The notes below the pieces were generated by a model. That model made no database searches, was not told the origin of the DNA, and saw nothing but the letters and a program-made list of their open reading frames with translations. Shown one piece after another: positions 59,283 through 64,000 of a stretch of 64,000 nt of DNA. Position numbers and translations under genes: made by a program. Origin of the DNA: Sordaria brevicollis (Eukaryota; Ascomycota; Sordariomycetes; Sordariales; Sordariaceae); the NCBI GenBank assembly GCA_033439795.1, contig JAUTDP010000003.1, positions 496,001 through 560,000 of the forward strand, read 5' to 3'. Positions within the stretch are counted from its first letter, which is position 1; every line of letters starts with the position of its first letter.

Positions 59283-59789
59283 TCACGCTTCCGAAAAGCT
59301 ACTATCCCTAAAGACTTCGTTTCTTTGAGTTTGCATACTAATGCGACCAACAAACGTGTTGCTTCTAGGCACGAGATCAATGCAGAGATATTCACTTATG
59401 GCAAGCGCTGGGTGATGATCACGCCAGTGGTCAATAGTCATGTTGGCATCTAGAATAGCGATGCGCCCGGGAGTTAGGCGTCAAGCATCTCCAACAGGTG
59501 CGGATAGTGTCTCCGCTAGCTGTTTTGCGAGGCAGATACCTATGGTTTCTTTGATCTGAAGGTCGACTGGACAAGTGTCACGTCCGGATTGAGAGAGCCA
59601 CAGCGTTCTGTTGGGCATCACTGGGGCGTTCTTTATCCAACTTCTCATGCTGGCTAGCTCGGCCAACGATGGTTTGTTGTTGAAGAAAGAAGCCAACAAT
59701 TCACAACCTTCAAACAGTCCAATGGCAGTTGGGAATGTCGACCATGGAATATCCTCAAGGAGTTGATCGGGTAGGCAGAATTTGCTCAT
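59283..59789 (-). pseudogene. Broken reading frame with in-frame TGA, divergent from family member B
   Basis: A protein-like minus-strand frame begins at 59789 (MSKFCLPDQLLEDIPWSTFP) and runs 102 codons through LFEGCELLASFFNNKPSLAE and DTCPVDLQIKETIGICLAKQ to a TGA at 59481-59483. It then continues in the same frame for 65 further codons (RIAILDANMTIDHWRDHHPA and on) to a TGA at 59283-59285. Both halves look equally coding-like, so a single nonsense change in a 168-codon frame is the simplest reading. Its start is only 114 bases from that of the plus-strand gene at 59903. No family is recognised. It could instead be a shorter functional gene of 102 codons. Confidence 0.4.
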
Positions 59790-59795
59790 TCCCAG

Positions 59796-59807
59796 TTGGG
59801 TATATAT
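59796..59807 (+). promoter_or_regulatory. TATA box of second family gene
   Basis: TTGGGTATATAT, identical to the 12-mer before the gene at 57769, lies 96-107 bases before the ATG at 59903. Confidence 0.5.
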
Positions 59808-59902
59808 GAATGACCTGTCACGCTTGATCTCATATCCTTCAACATCCTACCAGACTCCCCACTTTTTCACCTCTGCATCAACCGACACCCATTTAGTCTG
59901 CT

Positions 59903-60475
59903 ATGACAGAAACACTGAGAAAAAAGAATTACTCTGTTGACGAGGAGTATGTTTACCCTAAGCCTATCCGTTTGCACGTTACGGATAACATGGGGAAAGG
60001 ACTCTCGCAAACCCAACTGGAACGATGGGAGGAATTTTGGGATATATCCAGGAAAAGCGACGAGTACTGGCGCCTCCACAAAACCTATTTGTGTCTCTTC
60101 CAAATCTCTCTTCTTCCAAACGACCCGTCACCACCGGATAAATCATCAGAAGATACAGCAGAATCTCCAAACCAGAAGAAAACCTCACAGCAAAAAGAAC
60201 CTCCTACCCTCGTCTCTTACGACAAAATGAAGAACCACCCCACATTCTCGCTCATGCCATTGTTGGGCACTGACATGCAATGCACCACCAGTGAAGCAGA
60301 GAAGAAGACCAATGAAGCCCAAGAAATACTCATAAATATGGGCTTTGTCAAATTTGACGACTCTAGATGTCCCCGTTGTGGCCCAAAAACCAACGATAGC
60401 ATCTGCTTACAATCGGGCCTCCCGGAAGCAAAAGTTCCCGTCCTTTCTGAGCATGGCATTGGATTTGACAATTAA
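59903..60475 (+). CDS. Small unknown protein, family member B
   Basis: The frame codes for 190 residues starting MTETLRKKNYSVDEE. It has the family blocks YPKPIRLHVTD (18-28), LERWEEFWDISRKSDEYW (Trp42, Trp46, Trp56) and KTNEAQEILINMGFVKF, with GF at 147-148. The middle is Lys/Ser/Pro-rich. After the GF block the frame loses resemblance to the family and stops. A downstream frame offset by one base continues with LSWEANIDFEDPVW, resembling the VLKWEGYPDQEW of the first gene, so the real gene may continue through an intron to about 60707 (see findings). No known domain is seen. Confidence 0.55.
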   Translation: MTETLRKKNYSVDEEYVYPKPIRLHVTDNMGKGLSQTQLERWEEFWDISRKSDEYWRLHKTYLCLFQISLLPNDPSPPDKSSEDTAESPNQKKTSQQKEPPTLVSYDKMKNHPTFSLMPLLGTDMQCTTSEAEKKTNEAQEILINMGFVKFDDSRCPRCGPKTNDSICLQSGLPEAKVPVLSEHGIGFDN

Positions 60476-61309
60476 CTCACCTGCGGGAGCTATTGACGAC
60501 TTATCATGGGAGGCAAATATAGACTTCGAAGACCCTGTTTGGAACCAAGGCAACCAAATGATTAGGGGTAGGAAGCGCTGGAGAAGATGGGGAGCCTGGC
60601 ACTGTATTCTCGAGGGAAAGCTTTGTTTTGTGGAAATTATTGTGTACTCCTTACACCGAGCCAAAGGTTGCCGTCTAACCTTCCATGACACCCAATTCAT
60701 TTCTTAAAACTGTCCTTCCTGCGTCGGCTTTCTCTTCAAGGTACGTGGTTTCTCATTAACTCGTCATTCTGCTGTGGTCAAAACAATGCTAGTATTTTAA
60801 CATATTTTGCAAGTGCTTTGCATTTCTTATAAAAGCTATAGTCTTACTATGCTAGAGAATATTGTCATTGTTTGACACGATTGGAGAAACATAAGTACAC
60901 TTTTCGCTGGGTCTACCGTCGACACGGCCTTCTTTCCACTCTCTACTCGGGCTGGCTGACAAAAACATACATATGCTTTTGGCGACTTCCCCGAGTTTAT
61001 GTCCTAACGTACTTACCCTTTCAAACATTGCAACCGCTTTTCTTTGCGCCTGGCGGTTACCAGTAGAGGTAGGCATTGAATGACAGCAACAACAAATTGA
61101 TAGAAAGTACCACACGGTATTGACAGATAGGGGAAGGCGAGGCCGGTGTCGTTTTCGACATGAAAGATGTCGAGTACGTATACAAGTCCAGGCCTTCATT
61201 CACCCATCTACTCGTTCAACACATCTGCAATCACAACGAAGTTTCTTCTTCTCCCTTAAGAAAACACTCCACGCAATCCAACCATCATCATCCGGCCTAC
61301 CTTGACATC
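60476..61309. other. Region between family members B and C
   Basis: It contains the possible last exon of member B (60490-60707) and then non-coding sequence with the upstream region of member C. A 115-codon minus-strand frame here (60852-61199) is not convincing. Confidence 0.4.
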
Positions 61310-61879
61310 ATGTCCAACAACCAGCAACAACCACCTTCTCCAGAGTCATCTGCGGCTCAGCCGTCTGCTGGCACTGAGACAGCAACGGAGAATATCAAGC
61401 CTCCCGCCAAAAAGTGGGAAATCGAAATCTACATCAAAACCACCAAGAACGCCACCGAAGACTGGAGAAAACGCCTGGAAACCCTCTTCCAAGACCCCCG
61501 ATGGATATCGCAAACAGGCTACAGTCCCATCAACGTGAAACCAGCCGAAAAAAGCACCCCAGCACCTACTTACACCGTCACGAACCGCACCGAGCCTATC
61601 TACCCCCACAAGAGCGGCACGTCACCTAATGACCGCAGAGAGACCCACCGTAATGCACCTTCCTACCCCGAGCGATTCACTATCGTTTGTAGCGGATGTA
61701 GCGAAGAGGAGGCATGTGAAAAGACCAGGGCTGCTTTGGAGATCCTCACACGCTTGGGTTTCAAAAGGGGTTTTACGGGAGCGGGACCTAGTCCTACCGG
61801 CCTCAGCAGGTACAACTACATGATGTGGGAGTCTGCGGGCAGAATCTTGCCGGACGTTACGGGGATGGAGAAAATCTAG
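61310..61879 (+). CDS. Small unknown protein, family member C
   Basis: The frame codes for 189 residues starting MSNNQQQPPSPESSAAQPSA, a disordered head, then the family blocks KKWEIEIYIKTT (34-45), EDWRKRLETLFQDPRW (Trp52, Trp65, the same numbering as in member A), and EKTRAALEILTRLGFKRG with GF at 150-151. It ends GLSRYNYMMWESAGRILPD, which may align with the WE block of member A, but the Gly/Trp-rich C-terminus is missing. An upstream in-frame ATG at 61160 is open but lacks protein-like sequence. There is no signal or membrane segment. The function is unknown. Confidence 0.65.
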   Translation: MSNNQQQPPSPESSAAQPSAGTETATENIKPPAKKWEIEIYIKTTKNATEDWRKRLETLFQDPRWISQTGYSPINVKPAEKSTPAPTYTVTNRTEPIYPHKSGTSPNDRRETHRNAPSYPERFTIVCSGCSEEEACEKTRAALEILTRLGFKRGFTGAGPSPTGLSRYNYMMWESAGRILPDVTGMEKI

Positions 61880-62118
61880 CGGCGGCAAGGAGAAATAAGT
61901 GCCTGTATCGGAGGTGAAGACAAAGTTGGAGGAACAGGGAGTGGGCAGGAGATGGGGAAGAAGTTCGGTATAGCAGGTTTTCTTTGATCCGATAGACGGA
62001 GGTTACATAAGGTACATCAATATGGACGAAGTGCATTTGTGTTGGCCGTCACTAATATTGGTATCCTTTGTTCGACTTCACTTTTGTCCTGGTTTGATGA
62101 ACCAACAGAAACTGGATC
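61880..62118. other. Short intergenic gap before decayed frames
   Basis: Nothing recognised. Confidence 0.4.
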
Positions 62119-62745
62119 TTAGGGACTGAAGATGGAGGTCATGGAACCAATGAGGAAGCCGCCAACAAGAGCAACATGGAGAAAACTGTATGGTTCAAGT
62201 TATCGGTTACAAAACGTGGGAATACTTTCCATCAATGGTCTAACGCAAGTGTTGGGTATATAGTTTCTAGCATACACCCGTTGCTTCTGATTTTCCTTTC
62301 CCAAACTACCCACAATCAACCGCCATACAATCGAACTTGGGTGTGGAATTTCTTTAAGTAGAGATCCTTGAAGTTTGGTTTTTGTTTTTATACATCCCTT
62401 ATTTTTGGTGAAAGCTCGAATCATGTGATTTTAGATTTGCAAACTCTGATGACTCAATCAGTTTGAGTCAAACTTCTTCTTGATGGAGAGCTCAGCCAAA
62501 GCAATGAACGTGTCTCAGCAAATCTTGTAGCAAGCTCTACATCGGCCATTGCAGTCACCGATAAACCATGAAATGCACCAAACATGCAAGCATAAGGCGG
62601 ACTTTTGTTTGGAAGATAGAGGGACACACTTATGTGTGTCAAACCTGTATGTCCAGGCATCACTAGAGACGAGACAACTATATCCATAAACAGGATAAAC
62701 GCCAGCTGCGCATATAAACCTAGGCAACCACTGTTGCTTCAGCCT
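62119..62745 (-). pseudogene. Decayed gene fragments on the minus strand beside the AT-rich block
   Basis: Two protein-like pieces remain. From about 62745 to 62510 the frame reads LAFILFMDIVVSSLVMPGHT, then PPYACMFGAFHGLSVTAMAD and VELATRFAE. At about 62510 the coding character jumps to the next frame (TFIALAELSIKKKFDSN, stop 62458-62460), a probable frameshift. A second piece runs from about 62424 and, after an in-frame TAA at 62200-62202 (CAA to TAA would be a RIP-type change), continues LEPYSFLHVALVGGFLIGSM to a stop at 62119-62121. Whether both pieces belong to one gene is unknown. No family is recognised; hydrophobic stretches hint at a membrane protein. Confidence 0.35.
62252..62263 (+). 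promoter_or_regulatory. Third TTGGGTATATA motif
   Basis: TTGGGTATATAG repeats the first 11 bases of the TATA context found before the two family genes, but no plus-strand gene follows. It may be a remnant promoter of a lost copy, or chance. Confidence 0.25.
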
Positions 62746-62857
62746 CCTCGGTCCATCGACAATTGTTAATCCCTGGTTTACTCAAAAACAACACTTAAAT
62801 CTCACTTGGCCCATACCAGCGATCGATTCAAAATAAAACAAAATTTTTTTTCGGCCG

Positions 62858-62875
62858 TTTTGTTTTGTTTTGTTT
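62858..62875. repeat. TTTTG tandem repeat at the border of the AT-rich block
   Basis: Three to four tandem copies of TTTTG lie here, with two more near 62911-62920. They sit where GC content drops sharply. Confidence 0.6.
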
Positions 62876-64000
62876 AAATGACTATGGTTTTGTATAAACT
62901 ACTACCTATTTTGTTTTGTTTTATATATTTTGGATCGGGTAACATATTTTTCCGGTCCCGAAATATACGTAAATACACACTTCTATCAACTAAACCGGTA
63001 CTATTATATAATAAATACACGCGGATAAAATACACGAATATATTATTGGGAAATATATTTCATTACCTACTCCCTATCTTCTTCTAATTAGGTTAAATCG
63101 AATCCTTCCAACCGACCCTATAATTTCAAACTTAATAATTTATTAATAGTATCGTCGTTCAACCTATACCTTTGCAATAAGAAGATCAATTTAATTAAAT
63201 TAAATACCCTTTTATATTCGTTAAATATAAATAGGATTAATAAATAATTAAATATTATTATAATTAAATAGGAGTATTTACCTTCGTTCTAAATTTATTA
63301 AATAAGAAGATTAGTAACCGGTTAGGGATCCTCCTTTAAATATTAGGCAAATTCGTTATCAAAACCGGGTCGCGATATTAGGGTCGAATAATAATTTAGA
63401 ATTATTAATTTATATAAATTGTCGTTCTTTTATAAAAACGTCGGCGGGGAAGAGGGGGGCTTAATAATAGTAATAGTAATATTATAAGCGAATTCGCAAT
63501 ATTAATACTCCTTACAATAAATATTCTTTATATTATTAATAATTTTCCCTACTTTTAATTTAGAAATATTCTTTTCGATTTACTTCCTTTTATAGCCGGG
63601 GTAAAAAACTATAGCAATTTAATATAACGTTAATTTACCTATAAGCTCTTTATATTTTTCGAATTTAATAATCGTATAATCGAAGTTATACCGGATAAAT
63701 AAGTAATTAGTAATTAAAAATTGAAGAAGGGGGGGAAATTTAATTTAGCTACTATTAATATAATTACTATAATTAGCAATACGTTAACTACTAACTGTAT
63801 TAACCGTACGTTAAGTATTAAATTAGTTACTAAATTAACCGCTAATTATACGTTAAGTGTAAAATAAATTGGTAAGAGGAATTCGACCGCTAATAAAAGG
63901 AAATAAAATTATTAGTAAGTAATTAATACGTTATAATAAATTAAGCAAATTTATATTATATCCTTTTAAATAACGTAATAGAATTTTAGCGCGGGTAGGT
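62876..64000. repeat. AT-rich, RIP-degraded block
   Basis: From about 62.88 kb to the window end the sequence becomes strongly AT-rich (TTAAT, AATTAA, TATTAT runs). TpA is frequent while CpA and TpG are almost absent, although CpG persists (ACGTTAAG, CGTCGGCG). That profile is what RIP produces, because it changes C to T mainly in CpA. Such blocks in Neurospora are old transposon copies packed as DNA-methylated, H3K9me3 heterochromatin. No frame of useful length survives and the original element cannot be named. The block is open at the right edge of the window. Confidence 0.85.

Noticed and set aside
59481..59483. TGA as a selenocysteine codon
   Set aside because: Ascomycete fungi lack the selenocysteine machinery; a nonsense mutation is simpler.
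60852..61199. 115-codon minus-strand frame
   Set aside because: Composition is only weakly protein-like, there are no recognisable motifs, and it lies in the promoter region of the gene at 61310.

Overview
The window is nuclear DNA from a filamentous ascomycete of the Sordariaceae (Neurospora/Sordaria lineage). The strongest marker is an intact frequency (frq) clock gene whose 990-residue product is very close to Neurospora FRQ but clearly not identical to the N. crassa protein as I remember it. Other support comes from short spliceosomal introns (GTRNGT donors, CTAAC/CTGAC-type branch sites, YAG acceptors) and a terminal AT-rich block with almost no CpA/TpG, the signature of repeat-induced point mutation (RIP). 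The exact species cannot be fixed from the sequence alone.

Layout. 1-4.9 kb: frq with its long leader (light-response-element candidate, uORFs, an intron that spans the long-form AUG). 5-6.6 kb: frq 3' region, with a candidate promoter element for the antisense transcript qrf. 6.7-12.5 kb: prefoldin subunit 3, the phosphatidylinositol-transfer protein Sec14, and a Mis14/Nsl1-type kinetochore protein. 12.5-15 kb: an intergenic stretch carrying two different non-autonomous inverted-repeat (MITE-like) elements. 15-22.3 kb: a small unknown gene, the 26S proteasome ATPase Rpt3, and an Lst7/folliculin-like protein. 22.3-29.8 kb: about 7.5 kb with no gene I can support. 29.8-50 kb: a classical protein tyrosine phosphatase, mitochondrial RCC1-repeat protein Fmp25, Golgi tether subunit Cog3, a mitochondrial carrier, a RINT1/Tip20-like tether, an RMD1/DUF155 protein and a long Gln/Pro-rich protein. 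51.4-56.6 kb: vacuolar protease A (pep-4) and serine hydroxymethyltransferase, transcribed divergently. 57.7-62 kb: three small genes that I read as diverged tandem paralogues of an undescribed family, plus broken reading frames. 62.8-64 kb: a RIP-degraded AT-rich block.

Most of the window is ordinary housekeeping sequence: protein folding and turnover (prefoldin, Rpt3, Pep4), membrane traffic (Sec14, Cog3, RINT1/Tip20, possibly Lst7 in nutrient signalling), mitochondria (Fmp25, a carrier, the RMD1 protein), one-carbon metabolism and chromosome segregation. These genes are not an operon and are not obviously co-regulated. The most interesting parts are the leader architecture of frq, where an upstream AUG can be spliced in frame to FRQ, and the right end, where a fast-evolving small-protein family sits beside decayed genes and heterochromatin-like sequence.

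A composition pattern crosses many genes on both strands: the sense strand is C-rich through most of the coding region and then becomes G-rich in the last few hundred bases.
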